DNA of 32,777 bases from positions 1 to 32,777 of the forward strand of contig JBKEDH010000152.1 of NCBI GenBank assembly GCA_047975295.1, written 5' to 3'. This document shows positions 1 through 8,886 of this stretch, one piece after another; position 1 is the first letter of the stretch; every line of letters begins with the position of its first letter. The DNA is from JBKEDH01 sp047975295. GTDB taxonomy: Bacteria; Bacteroidota; Bacteroidia; Flavobacteriales; Flavobacteriaceae. A program made the position numbers and the translations under genes. The notes below the pieces were generated by a model. That model was not told where the DNA came from. It saw nothing but the letters and a program-made list of their open reading frames with translations, and did not search any database.

Positions 1-1253
1 GCCCCTACAATTAAAATACCTTCACTTCGTTTTAGAAACACCCCAACCAACTTAGCAAATAACCGTGCCGTCGTGGCATTTAAAATTACGGTTCCCAATA
101 CAATCATAAATACAAGGGGCGTTATGTATTGGGCATCTTCTACACCTTGTTTTATCAATTTACTTCCAAATAAAGAAGCGATACCCGCAGCCACGATACC
201 TCGTGGACCTACCCAACTAACAAATAGTTTTTCGTTTAAGGATAAATTGGATTTTGTCGTACTTAAAAATACGGCTAACGGACGGATAATAAATACTACT
301 GTTGCAAAAAGTGCCAGCGATTTCCAATTGTAAAGCGGCTCTAAGTCTTCCATGTTAATATTGGCCGCCAATAGGATAAACAGTATGGAAATAAGCAAAA
401 CACTTAACGACTCTTTAAAATACAAGAGTTCCTTTATGTTCTTTAAATTACCATTGCCCAATACCATACCCATAACCACAACAGCCAATAAACCCGATTC
501 GTGAGCAAAAATTTCCGATTCGACAAAAACCAAAAGCACCACCGAAAGCGATACCACATTTAACAAATAATGTGGAATTAACTTCCTGTTAATAGCAAAT
601 GCCAAAGCATGGGCAAAGGTAAATCCAAAGGTTATACCGAACAGTAGTATTTTACCAAATTCAATTAACGCAGTTTTAGTAAAACCGCTATCGCCTTCAA
701 CACTTATAAACTCAAACACCAATACGGCAACCAATGCGCCAATGGGATCTATTAAAATACCTTCCCATTTTAAAACTGCCGAAATATCCTTTTTTAACGG
801 AATATTCCTTAAAATGGGTGTAATAACCGTTGGTCCCGTAACGATAATAAGTCCCGAAAACAAAAACGACATTTGCCAAGTTAGTCCAAAAATAAAACGG
901 GCCAAAATAGCTGCGCCAAAAAACGTAACCGCTGCACCAACGGTAATAAGTTTGGTAATTACGGGGCCTACATTTTTTATTTCGTCACGTTTTAAGGTCA
1001 ATCCTCCCTCAAAAAGGATAATACTTATAGCGAGAGAAACAAAATTGAACAAACCATCGCCGGGAAATAGCCCTTTTTCGCCATTCCAAACAGGTTCTAT
1101 CCATTTCGATCCGTCTGCTGTAATATATGCAGCCGCAATAGGCCCTGCCAACAATCCGATAAGAATTAAAGGTAAAATGGCCGGAATTTTAAATCGCCAT
1201 GCCACCCATTGTGCCAATATACCTAAAATGATTAATCCTGCTAATTCTAACAT
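1..1253 (-). CDS. Sodium/proton antiporter, CPA family (partial, 3' end beyond the window)
   Basis: Reading the minus strand from the ATG at 1253 gives 417 codons without a stop up to the window edge. The protein begins MLELAGLIILGILAQWVAWR and contains about a dozen hydrophobic helices with the short polar breaks typical of CPA1/NhaP-type cation:proton antiporters, including a GPT segment after a glycine-rich helix and WVGPRGIVAAGIASL, the late conserved NhaP-type segment. The last visible residues (SEGILIVGA) look like the start of a Rossmann TrkA-N/RCK domain, so the full protein is probably one of the longer antiporters with a nucleotide-binding C-terminal regulatory domain. Expected role: inner-membrane exchange of Na+ or K+ for H+ in pH and salt homeostasis. 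Plus-strand open frames over this interval are shadows. Ion specificity cannot be read from the sequence. Confidence 0.9.
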   Translation of the reverse strand, partial: MLELAGLIILGILAQWVAWRFKIPAILPLILIGLLAGPIAAAYITADGSKWIEPVWNGEKGLFPGDGLFNFVSLAISIILFEGGLTLKRDEIKNVGPVITKLITVGAAVTFFGAAILARFIFGLTWQMSFLFSGLIIVTGPTVITPILRNIPLKKDISAVLKWEGILIDPIGALVAVLVFEFISVEGDSGFTKTALIEFGKILLFGITFGFTFAHALAFAINRKLIPHYLLNVVSLSVVLLVFVESEIFAHESGLLAVVVMGMVLGNGNLKNIKELLYFKESLSVLLISILFILLAANINMEDLEPLYNWKSLALFATVVFIIRPLAVFLSTTKSNLSLNEKLFVSWVGPRGIVAAGIASLFGSKLIKQGVEDAQYITPLVFMIVLGTVILNATTARLFAKLVGVFLKRSEGILIVG

Positions 1254-1415
1254 CTACTAAATTTATTAAACGAGGACTAATTTAAACAAATAAGCCGATT
1301 TATCGTATTTTATATACAGGTATCCTTATTTTACACGTATTTTAAACCCAATATTCTTAATATATTCTTAACAATAAGGAGCATTAATAATAGTTTTTAC
1401 TAATTTTACGCTCGT

Positions 1416-2276
1416 ATGAAGTTATACCCAGTACATGCAGGACATTTTAAGCTCGACGGAGGTGCCATGTTTGGCGTGGTTCCAAAAAGTCTATGGCAAA
1501 AAACCAACCCTGCCGATACCAATAACATGATTGATATCGCTTCCCGTTGCTTACTTATTGAAGATGGTGATAAACTTATTTTAATCGACACGGGAATGGG
1601 CAATAAGCAATCGGAAAAATTTTTTGGCTATTACCATCTTTGGGGCAACAATACTTTGGATAAGTCACTTAATAAATATGGATTTCATCGTGACGATATT
1701 ACCGATGTTTTTTTAACACATTTGCATTTCGACCATTGCGGAGGGAGTATTCAATGGAACAAAAACAAAACCGGTTACGAACCTGCTTTTAAAAATGCGC
1801 ATTTTTGGAGCAATAAAAACCATTGGGAATGGGCAGTAAACCCTAATAACAGAGAAAAAGCATCTTTTTTAAAAGAAAACATTTTACCCATGGAAGATAG
1901 CGGACAGCTTAAATTTACAGCACTTCCGGAAGGTAATCTTTTAAAAAATTCCAAGCTTGGATTCGATATTTTTTTTGCAAATGGCCATACCGAAAAGCAA
2001 ATGATTCCACTTATTCGGTACAAAGAAAAAACCATTGCATTTATGGCCGATTTACTCCCTACAGCAGGCCATTTACCCTTACCCTATGTTATGGGCTACG
2101 ATACCAGACCACTTTTAACCTTAAACGAAAAGGAAACATTTTTTAATCTGGCTGCCAACAATACCTATTATCTGTTTTTGGAACACGATGCACATAACGA
2201 AATAATAACCGTTAAACATACCGAAAAAGGGGTACGTTTAAACGAGGTTTTTACAACAGAAGAAATATTCAAATAA
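1416..2276 (+). CDS. MBL-fold metallo-hydrolase
   Basis: A 286-residue cytoplasmic metallo-beta-lactamase-fold hydrolase without a signal peptide. The metal signature HLHFDHCGG places H102, H104, D106 and H107 in the HxHxDH motif. Further ligands fit H191 (ANGHTEKQ), D212 (MADLL) and H257 (LEHDAH), giving a complete two-metal site. The overall layout (N-terminal DTGMG strand, then HxHxDH, GHT, D, EHD) is that of the AttM/AiiA-like or general hydrolase branch, so lactonase or other ester/phosphodiester hydrolysis is possible; the substrate cannot be determined. The next gene starts only 16 bases downstream, so co-transcription with the S8 protease is likely. The gene diverges from the antiporter across 162 bases. 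Confidence 0.88.
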   Translation: MKLYPVHAGHFKLDGGAMFGVVPKSLWQKTNPADTNNMIDIASRCLLIEDGDKLILIDTGMGNKQSEKFFGYYHLWGNNTLDKSLNKYGFHRDDITDVFLTHLHFDHCGGSIQWNKNKTGYEPAFKNAHFWSNKNHWEWAVNPNNREKASFLKENILPMEDSGQLKFTALPEGNLLKNSKLGFDIFFANGHTEKQMIPLIRYKEKTIAFMADLLPTAGHLPLPYVMGYDTRPLLTLNEKETFFNLAANNTYYLFLEHDAHNEIITVKHTEKGVRLNEVFTTEEIFK

Positions 2277-2292
2277 ATAGACTAAAATTAAA

Positions 2293-3906
2293 ATGAAAAC
2301 AACTAAAATCTTATCATTGTCAGTACTTGCAGTATCATTATTTTATGGTTGTGGCAGTACGGGAGAGATTATATCGGTTCCTGTTGAAAATATCGATACC
2401 TCTCCCATAAAAATTTCCGATTTAACCAAAAAAGAAGCCAATCATTGGGGGCATTTAGATTTATCTAAGGACACCATTCCCGGAATGAGCGTTGAAAGAG
2501 CCTATCAAGACATTATTAAAGGCAAAAAAGGCGAAAAAGTTATCGTTGCCGTTATCGATTCGGGTATCGATATCGATCACGAAGATTTGGATGATGTTAT
2601 TTGGATCAATACAGATGAAATTCCAAACAATGGTATCGACGACGATAAAAATGGCTATATAGACGATATTCATGGCTGGAACTTTTTAGGCACTGCCTAC
2701 GACGAACAATTAGAATTTGTACGTATTTTGGCTAGTGGCGATACCAGTAATCCTGATTATGCAAGAGCAAAATCTGAATATGACAGCCAATACCAAATCT
2801 GGATGGAAAGAAAAACGCGTTACGACCAAATCCATCAACAAATAAAATCGGCAAATGATGCCATTTCCAAACATTTAGGAAAAGACAATTACACCAAAGA
2901 GGAAGTAAACGCCATAAAAACCGATAACGAAAGCTTAAAACAAGCCATACAACTTGCAAACTATATGTACAGTAACGGTATGGAAAAATTATCGGACGGT
3001 TTAGCTGAAATAGAAGAAGGTCTAGTAAGCATAAACGAACGTTTAAACTACAACCTTAACAAAGATTTTAAAGGTCGTAAAACCGGTGATAATCCAGACA
3101 ATTTTTCGCAAAAAGGTTATGGCGATGGCAATGTTAAACACGTAAAGAAAAGCGAAAGCCACGGTACACACGTTGCCGGTATTATTGCTGCCGAACGCAA
3201 CAACGGTTTAGGAGCAGATGGTGTTGCAAACAATGTAGAAATTATGTGTATTAGAACTGTACCCAATGGTGACGAATACGATAAAGATGTAGCACTTTCC
3301 ATTAGATATGCGGTAGATAACGGTGCCAAGGTTATTAACGGTAGCTTTGGAAAAAGCTTTTCGCCACATAGTGATTGGGTAAGGGATGCTATTGCATACG
3401 CTGCAAAAAAAGATGTTGTTTTTGTACATGCTGCGGGCAACGACAGCAAAAATGTAGATTTAGAATTAAACTTTCCCGACGACAACGATCCGATAGCAAA
3501 AGGTCCGGAAGTGTCGGATACTTACATTCGAGTAGGTGCATTGACCTCTAAATACGGTTCGGATATGATTGCCGGTTTTTCTAACTATGGCAAAAAAAAT
3601 GTGGATGTTTTTGCTCCGGGAGCTAAAATATACTCTACAATGCCCGAAAACGAATATAAAGCCTTAAGTGGAACATCTATGGCTGCTCCGGGAGTTGCCG
3701 GTGTAGCTGCTTTGATTCGTTCTTACTATCCAAAATTATCGGCTGGCCAAGTAAAACAAATTATTATGGACTCCGGCTTACCATTAACCACCAAAGTTGT
3801 GGTTGGTGGAGACTCAAACAATGTAAAACCGTTTAGCGAATTAGCTAAATCGGGGAAAATTGTTAATGCTTATAATGCATTAATAATGGCTTCCAAAACC
3901 AAATAA
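2293..3906 (+). CDS. Subtilisin-like serine protease (S8 family), lipoprotein
   Basis: A 537-residue protein with a lipoprotein signal (hydrophobic run ending LFYGC, predicted lipidated C20). The catalytic triad is complete: D89 in VIDSGID, H290 in SHGTHVAG and S462 in GTSMAAPG, with oxyanion Asn N383 in AAGND. Between the Asp and His blocks lies an unusually long insertion (about residues 131-281), rich in K/E/Q/N and predicted to be largely helical or coiled coil, which makes the gap between the first two triad residues about 200 rather than roughly 30-60. The enzyme is likely exported and anchored in the cell envelope, where it would act as an endopeptidase. A perfect long-arm hairpin follows the stop codon. 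It sits between the MBL hydrolase and the M1 peptidase; the peptidase neighbour suggests a role in peptide use or envelope proteolysis, which is inference. Confidence 0.93.
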   Translation: MKTTKILSLSVLAVSLFYGCGSTGEIISVPVENIDTSPIKISDLTKKEANHWGHLDLSKDTIPGMSVERAYQDIIKGKKGEKVIVAVIDSGIDIDHEDLDDVIWINTDEIPNNGIDDDKNGYIDDIHGWNFLGTAYDEQLEFVRILASGDTSNPDYARAKSEYDSQYQIWMERKTRYDQIHQQIKSANDAISKHLGKDNYTKEEVNAIKTDNESLKQAIQLANYMYSNGMEKLSDGLAEIEEGLVSINERLNYNLNKDFKGRKTGDNPDNFSQKGYGDGNVKHVKKSESHGTHVAGIIAAERNNGLGADGVANNVEIMCIRTVPNGDEYDKDVALSIRYAVDNGAKVINGSFGKSFSPHSDWVRDAIAYAAKKDVVFVHAAGNDSKNVDLELNFPDDNDPIAKGPEVSDTYIRVGALTSKYGSDMIAGFSNYGKKNVDVFAPGAKIYSTMPENEYKALSGTSMAAPGVAGVAALIRSYYPKLSAGQVKQIIMDSGLPLTTKVVVGGDSNNVKPFSELAKSGKIVNAYNALIMASKTK

Positions 3907-3922
3907 CAAAAAAAGTTAAAAA

Positions 3923-3996
3923 GCCGCCCAAAAAGTTCTTGTATTGTCTGTATGAACTTGTTTTCAGATACTTCAAAAAAAATATTTTTGGGCGGC
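3923..3996 (+). terminator. Long-stem hairpin after the S8 protease gene
   Basis: Perfect 12-bp arms (GCCGCCCAAAAA at 3923-3934 and TTTTTGGGCGGC at 3985-3996) enclose 50 bases. A second, overlapping hairpin has AAGTTC (3933-3938) pairing with GAACTT (3954-3959). Position directly after a stop codon fits a terminator. The large structured loop and the lack of a long T tract are atypical, so a 3'-UTR structure or small RNA end is also possible. Confidence 0.55.
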
Positions 3997-4071
3997 TCTT
4001 AATTTAATCGTTCCAGGAAAGTCTATAATAGACACATCTTACATCAACCCATTACAAAAAACTTAAAATAG

Positions 4072-5946
4072 ATGAAACGTTTATTCTTAGCCACTTTAAG
4101 CTTATCCTTTCTGTATTCGTGTAACAGTACAAAAAGTACGTCCACAACAACGGCTACAGACAATTTGTCCAACTATATAGCAAAAGCAACACCATTGGCT
4201 GCCAATGCAAAGGCATGTTCGACATACTGGCAACAACATGCCGATTATAAAATGGATATCGATATGGATGTGGACAAACACCAATACAAAGGAAAACAAA
4301 CTTTGGTATATACCAACAACTCTCCCGACGTGCTAAACCGCGTGTACTATCATTTGTATTTTAACGCATTCCAACCGGGAAGCGAAATGGATGTACGCTC
4401 GCGAACCATTGCCGACCCCGATTCTAGGGTAGGCAACAGAATAAATAAACTTAAACCTGAAGAAATCGGTTATATTAAGGTCAATTCGTTAACCCAAAAC
4501 GGAAAAACCTTAAAATACGAAACCGTAGGAACCATACTGGAAGTCGATTTAGAAAAACCTATACAACCGGGCGAGAGCGTTACCTTTAGCATGCTTTTCG
4601 ATGCTCAGGTACCCTTACAAATTAGACGTTCTGGTAGGGATAGCAAGGAAGGTGTAGCGCTATCAATGACACAATGGTATCCTAAAATGGCCGAATACGA
4701 TTTTGAAGGCTGGCATGCCGATCCTTATATTGGACGCGAATTTCACGGTGTATGGGGCAATTTCGATGTAACCCTCCATATCGATAAAAATTATATTGTT
4801 GGCGGTACTGGTTATTTACAAAACCCCAACGAAATAGGTTATGGCTATGAAACCGGTACGGTTACAAGGCCAAATTCCAACAAATTATCATGGCATTTTG
4901 TAGCGCCCAACGTTCATGATTTTACTTGGGCTGCCGACCCCGACTATATCCACGACACTACACAGGTGCCTAATGGTCCTACCCTACACTTTCTATACAA
5001 AAAAACATTAGATTCCAACTATTTAAAATACTGGAAAGACCTTCAGCCAAAAACCGTAGCACTTATGCAATATTTTAGTACTCATATTGGCCAATATCCC
5101 TACAAACAATATTCGGTTATACAAGGTGGCGATGGAGGTATGGAATACGCTATGTGTACCCTTATTACAGGACAACGCAAATTTGGCAGTTTAGTGGGTG
5201 TAACGGCGCACGAACTGGCACATACATGGTTTCAATTTTTACTGGCTACCAACGAAACCAAACACGAGTGGATAGACGAAGGATTTACAAGCTATATAAG
5301 CGATTGGGCCATGAATGATGTTATGAATGAAGGCAAAACCAACCCCACCGAAAGTGCTTATAACAGATATATATTTTTGGCAAAATCGGGAAAGGAACAG
5401 CCCCTAACAACACAGGCCGATCGTTACGAATACAACCAAGCTTATGGTATTTCGGCTTATAACAAAGGATCGGTATTTTTAACACAATTAGGCTATGTTA
5501 TTGGCGAAAACAACTTAAAGCAAACACTAAAAAAGTATTTTGCCGATTTTGGTTTTAAACACCCGACTCCCAACGATTTTATTAGGACTGCTGAAAAAGT
5601 TTCCGGTCTGGAACTCGATTGGTATCTAATCGATTTTACCCAAACTACCAATACTATCGATTATGCCGTAAACAGTATAGATAACAATAACATTACATTG
5701 CAGCGTATTGGTTTAATGCCTATGCCAATCGATGTAACAGTAACCTATACAGATGGTTCTAAACAGAATTTTTACATTCCTCTGCAAATGATGCGTGGCG
5801 AAAAGCCAACAACAGCAACTCTTATAAAAGACTGGGCATGGGCATACCCTACCTATACCTTTAAAACCGATAAACAGGTAAAACATGTACAAATAGATCC
5901 AAAAGGTTTAATGGCCGATATAAACAGAGATAATAATTATAAATAG
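4072..5946 (+). CDS. M1 family zinc aminopeptidase, lipoprotein
   Basis: A 624-residue protein with a lipoprotein signal (FLYSCNS, lipidated Cys about residue 17). The gluzincin zinc site is intact: HELAH with H380, E381 and H384, and the third ligand E403 in WIDEGF, at the normal HExxH-x18-E spacing. The substrate-binding motif usually written GxMEN reads GGMEY here (355-359), keeping the key Glu but replacing Asn by Tyr. An N-terminal beta-domain (about 60-280) precedes the catalytic domain, and a short beta-rich tail follows; the ERAP/APN-type long helical C-terminal domain is absent. It probably trims N-terminal residues from imported or extracellular peptides at the envelope. It is separated from the protease upstream by 165 bases and from rnpA downstream by a strong terminator. 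Confidence 0.92.
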   Translation: MKRLFLATLSLSFLYSCNSTKSTSTTTATDNLSNYIAKATPLAANAKACSTYWQQHADYKMDIDMDVDKHQYKGKQTLVYTNNSPDVLNRVYYHLYFNAFQPGSEMDVRSRTIADPDSRVGNRINKLKPEEIGYIKVNSLTQNGKTLKYETVGTILEVDLEKPIQPGESVTFSMLFDAQVPLQIRRSGRDSKEGVALSMTQWYPKMAEYDFEGWHADPYIGREFHGVWGNFDVTLHIDKNYIVGGTGYLQNPNEIGYGYETGTVTRPNSNKLSWHFVAPNVHDFTWAADPDYIHDTTQVPNGPTLHFLYKKTLDSNYLKYWKDLQPKTVALMQYFSTHIGQYPYKQYSVIQGGDGGMEYAMCTLITGQRKFGSLVGVTAHELAHTWFQFLLATNETKHEWIDEGFTSYISDWAMNDVMNEGKTNPTESAYNRYIFLAKSGKEQPLTTQADRYEYNQAYGISAYNKGSVFLTQLGYVIGENNLKQTLKKYFADFGFKHPTPNDFIRTAEKVSGLELDWYLIDFTQTTNTIDYAVNSIDNNNITLQRIGLMPMPIDVTVTYTDGSKQNFYIPLQMMRGEKPTTATLIKDWAWAYPTYTFKTDKQVKHVQIDPKGLMADINRDNNYK

Positions 5947-5968
5947 AAAGCCAAAACACATATTCTTT

Positions 5969-6004
5969 AAAAATCACTTAACAATAACCCGTTAAGTGAT
6001 TTTT
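5969..6004 (+). terminator. Rho-independent terminator after the M1 peptidase gene
   Basis: Perfect 14-bp stem (arms 5969-5982 and 5991-6004; core ATCACTTAAC/GTTAAGTGAT) with an 8-base loop. One arm is A-rich and the other ends in a T run, so it can act in both directions. It separates the peptidase gene from the rnpA operon. Confidence 0.85.
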
Positions 6005-6017
6005 TATTTGGTATTAT

Positions 6018-6025
6018 TACCTTTG
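6018..6025 (+). promoter_or_regulatory. Candidate Bacteroidota -7 box for the rnpA operon
   Basis: TACCTTTG matches the Bacteroidota TAnnTTTG -7 consensus and lies about 20 bases before the rnpA start codon, just after the upstream terminator. No good -33 TTTG box was found at the usual spacing. Confidence 0.45.
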
Positions 6026-6045
6026 GAACAAAAAAGTATAAGATA

Positions 6046-6423
6046 TTGAGACTCTCATTCAATAAAAAAGAAAAGCTAAAAAGCAAAAAGCTAATAGAGC
6101 AATTGTTTACCGAAGGCCAATCGGTATCGGCATATCCGCTGCGATTGGTATATTTACAAACAACATATACCGAGAACATAATAGCGAAAACAGGTGTCTC
6201 GGTAAGCAAACGCAATATTAAGAATGCCGTGGACAGAAATCGTGTAAAACGTTTAATGCGCGAAGCATATAGACTACACAAACCCACCTATTTTAACAAC
6301 ATTACAACACAATATGCGTTTATGATTTTGTATCTTGGCAAAGAAGTACCTTCGTACAATCTGGTAAAAACCAAAACAGATCGCCTCTTTAAAGCCTTTT
6401 TGGATAAAACATCGGAAACTTAA
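6046..6423 (+). CDS. rnpA: Ribonuclease P protein component
   Basis: A 125-residue basic protein starting at TTG (MRLSFNKKEKL); no in-frame ATG fits better, and the N-terminus matches the family start. The signature RNRVKRLMREAYR (RNR motif, around residues 64-76) identifies the RNase P protein subunit, which binds the catalytic RNA and the pre-tRNA leader during 5' maturation. The N-terminal F/KKE..K block that contacts substrate is present. It is the first gene of a four-gene run: the DUF4349 gene starts 10 bases after its stop. The usual partner rpmH (L34) is not adjacent. Confidence 0.93.
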   Translation: MRLSFNKKEKLKSKKLIEQLFTEGQSVSAYPLRLVYLQTTYTENIIAKTGVSVSKRNIKNAVDRNRVKRLMREAYRLHKPTYFNNITTQYAFMILYLGKEVPSYNLVKTKTDRLFKAFLDKTSET

Positions 6424-6433
6424 AAATTGATTT

Positions 6434-7237
6434 ATGAAACTATTATTTCTTTATCTATCACTACTTACCTTACCTTTAATGTGTGCTAAAGCACCCGAAA
6501 CAATTTACGAAAGTAGTAATGTAGATTTCGATATTGCCAAAGAAGCTGTTGTAGAAGAGGTTGTAATGGCTACACCCGAACAGGCCGAACAAAAAATAAT
6601 AAAAGAAGCTTATTTACGTTTCGAAACTCAAGATTTAGATAAAACCTATTTTCAAATTAAAACATTCATATCGCAAAACAAGGGACTTATACAAAGCGAT
6701 AATTCTACAAAATCGTACAACAGTATAAGTAGAAGTTTGGTTATACGGATTCCTACACAATCGTTTCAGCCTACCATAGACTCCATTAGCAACCACGTAA
6801 AATATTTCGATAACAAACAAATATCGGCAAAAGATATTACCGAAGAATTTATAGATTTAGAAGCCCGCTTAAAAGCCAAAAAAACCTTAGAAAAACGCTA
6901 CTTAGAACTTTTGGACAAGGCTAAAAACGTAAGTGAAATTTTAGAAATAGAACGTGAACTTTCCAACATACGTGAAGAAATAGAAGCCAAACAAGGTCGT
7001 TTAAAATATCTTGAAAACCGTGTATCGTTAAGCACCATAAATATAGAATTTTATAAATACACCCAAGAAAATATTGTACCACAATCATACACATCTAAAA
7101 TGTGGAATGCCATAAAAAACGGTTTTAGTGGTCTATCCATATTCTTCTTGGGCATATTAAGTATCTGGCCGTTTTTCATTATAATTGGCGTTGTAGTCTA
7201 TTTTATAAGAAGATGGATCAAAAAAAGTAAAAAATGA
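6434..7237 (+). CDS. DUF4349 domain-containing membrane protein
   Basis: A 267-residue protein with an N-terminal signal (LLTLPLMCAK, a possible lipobox with Cys17), a conserved DUF4349 region (about 55-210, including YLRFETQDL, the SLVIRIP strand and a long E/K-rich heptad helix through EILEIERELSNIREEIEAK) and one C-terminal membrane helix (about 233-260) ending in a basic RRWIKKSKK tail. The topology is therefore exported domain plus cytoplasmic tail. The biochemical role is unknown; the DUF4349 family is widespread and envelope-associated. Its stop overlaps the start of the S41 protease gene by four bases (ATGA), indicating translational coupling. Confidence 0.88.
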   Translation: MKLLFLYLSLLTLPLMCAKAPETIYESSNVDFDIAKEAVVEEVVMATPEQAEQKIIKEAYLRFETQDLDKTYFQIKTFISQNKGLIQSDNSTKSYNSISRSLVIRIPTQSFQPTIDSISNHVKYFDNKQISAKDITEEFIDLEARLKAKKTLEKRYLELLDKAKNVSEILEIERELSNIREEIEAKQGRLKYLENRVSLSTINIEFYKYTQENIVPQSYTSKMWNAIKNGFSGLSIFFLGILSIWPFFIIIGVVVYFIRRWIKKSKK

Positions 7238-8871
7238 AAAAACTACTTCAAAAACGAATTATAATTCCCGTACTGGTACTGGGCATATGTTTTACCTCGG
7301 CATCATTTAAAAACGACTTTTTTGAAATAGCCAAGCAGTTGGAAATTTTCACGACATTGTTTAAGGAAGTTAACATGAATTATGTCGATGAGACCAATCC
7401 TGGCGATTTGATGGATACCGCCATAAAAAATATGCTTACCGAGCTCGACCCATATACCAATTTTATGAACGAGCAGGATGTAGAAGCTGCCCGAATTAAC
7501 AATACGGGCGATTATACTGGTATTGGTGCCCGTGTAAAAACCCTAAAAGATAAATTAGTTATTGTTGAACCCTACAAAGATTATCCTGCCGATAAAGCCG
7601 GTTTAAAAGCAGGAGACGAAATTATAAAAGTGGGCAATACCCTTATTGAAAGCTTTAACGAAGATACCGGCGAACTGCTTAAAGGTGTTACCAATAGTGA
7701 GGTAGAAATAACCTTTAAACGCCAAGGAAAAACACAAACAACCACAATAAAACGGGCAGAAGTAGAAATAAAGGCCGTACCGCATTATTCTATGGTTAAC
7801 AACAAAACAGGATATATTGTACTTACTCGTTTTAATAACAAGGCAGCAGCCGAAACAAATTATGCTCTAAGAGATTTAAAGGCCCAAGGTGCCCAAAATA
7901 TTATTTTGGATCTGCGTGGAAACCCCGGTGGACTACTTAACGAAGCTATAAAAATTGTTAACCTTTTTGTACCAAAAGGACAATTAATTGTAACCACCAA
8001 ATCGAAAGTAAAAAAATATAACAAAACCTTTTACACTAAAAACGACCCAATCGATACCGAAATACCTTTAGTGGTTTTAATTGATGGCAAAAGTGCCTCG
8101 GCAAGCGAGATTGTTTCGGGAGCCTTACAAGATCTGGACCGCGCCGTTATTGTAGGTTCCAGAAGCTTTGGTAAAGGTTTGGTCCAGCGCCCGCTTAAAC
8201 TTACTTATGGCACACAGGTTAAGGTTACCATTTCTAGATATTACACACCTTCGGGACGTTGTATCCAAGCTTTGGATTATACCCATCGGGACAAAAATGG
8301 TAATGCTATTCGCGTAAAACAAGAAAACTACAACGAATTTAAAACCAAAAACGGACGAAAAGTATTCGATGGTGGTGGTGTTTTCCCCGATGTAAGCCTT
8401 TCTGCCTCGAAAAATTCGGCCATTACCAACGCCATAATTGCCAACGATTTGGTATTTAATTATGCTACCGATTACTATTACAAACACAATAACATAAAAG
8501 ATATAAATACACTTACGCTAAACGATGCCGATTTTACAGCCTTTAAAAACTATTTAAAAGCCCATCATTTTTCGTTCGAAACACAAACCGAAAAGGTATT
8601 AAAAAATGCTTACAAAACCGCAACCAAAGAAGAATTAAACCATAATATAGATAACGATTACAAGGTTCTTTTGGATAATTTAAACCGTTCCAAAACCAAA
8701 ATTATAGACGAAAATAAAGCCTATTTACTAGAGCAACTAACCGAAGAGATAGTAAAACGCTATACTTACCGGGAAGGTCTATACGATTATTACAAAATAC
8801 ACGATACCAAAATTAAAAAAGCCACCGAAATATTGGATAATACTTCCATTTATCAAAATCATTTAAAATAA
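7234..8871 (+). CDS. S41 family C-terminal processing peptidase
   Basis: A 545-residue CtpA/Tsp-like protease with an N-terminal membrane or signal segment (about 8-26). Domains in order: helical N-domain with the conserved LDPYTNFM block (about 70-80), PDZ domain (about 90-170, DYTGIGARV and DYPADKAGLKAGDEI), then the S41 core. The Ser-Lys dyad is S289 (SASASE) and K314 (SFGKGLVQ), with the standard spacing of 25. It cleaves periplasmic proteins from their C-termini. An extended C-terminal helical part (about 400-545) is typical of Bacteroidota versions. It overlaps the DUF4349 gene by four bases and the OmpA-like gene follows after 15 bases, so the three form one transcript with rnpA. Confidence 0.94.
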   Translation: MKKLLQKRIIIPVLVLGICFTSASFKNDFFEIAKQLEIFTTLFKEVNMNYVDETNPGDLMDTAIKNMLTELDPYTNFMNEQDVEAARINNTGDYTGIGARVKTLKDKLVIVEPYKDYPADKAGLKAGDEIIKVGNTLIESFNEDTGELLKGVTNSEVEITFKRQGKTQTTTIKRAEVEIKAVPHYSMVNNKTGYIVLTRFNNKAAAETNYALRDLKAQGAQNIILDLRGNPGGLLNEAIKIVNLFVPKGQLIVTTKSKVKKYNKTFYTKNDPIDTEIPLVVLIDGKSASASEIVSGALQDLDRAVIVGSRSFGKGLVQRPLKLTYGTQVKVTISRYYTPSGRCIQALDYTHRDKNGNAIRVKQENYNEFKTKNGRKVFDGGGVFPDVSLSASKNSAITNAIIANDLVFNYATDYYYKHNNIKDINTLTLNDADFTAFKNYLKAHHFSFETQTEKVLKNAYKTATKEELNHNIDNDYKVLLDNLNRSKTKIIDENKAYLLEQLTEEIVKRYTYREGLYDYYKIHDTKIKKATEILDNTSIYQNHLK

Positions 8872-8886
8872 TACGTATATTTAAAT

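Noticed and set aside
73..1260. Plus-strand open frames over the left end
   Set aside because: They lie antisense to the clear antiporter reading frame and encode no recognisable protein.
1401..1408. TAATTTTA as a promoter box for the MBL hydrolase gene
   Set aside because: It lacks the final G of TAnnTTTG and is only seven bases from the start codon.
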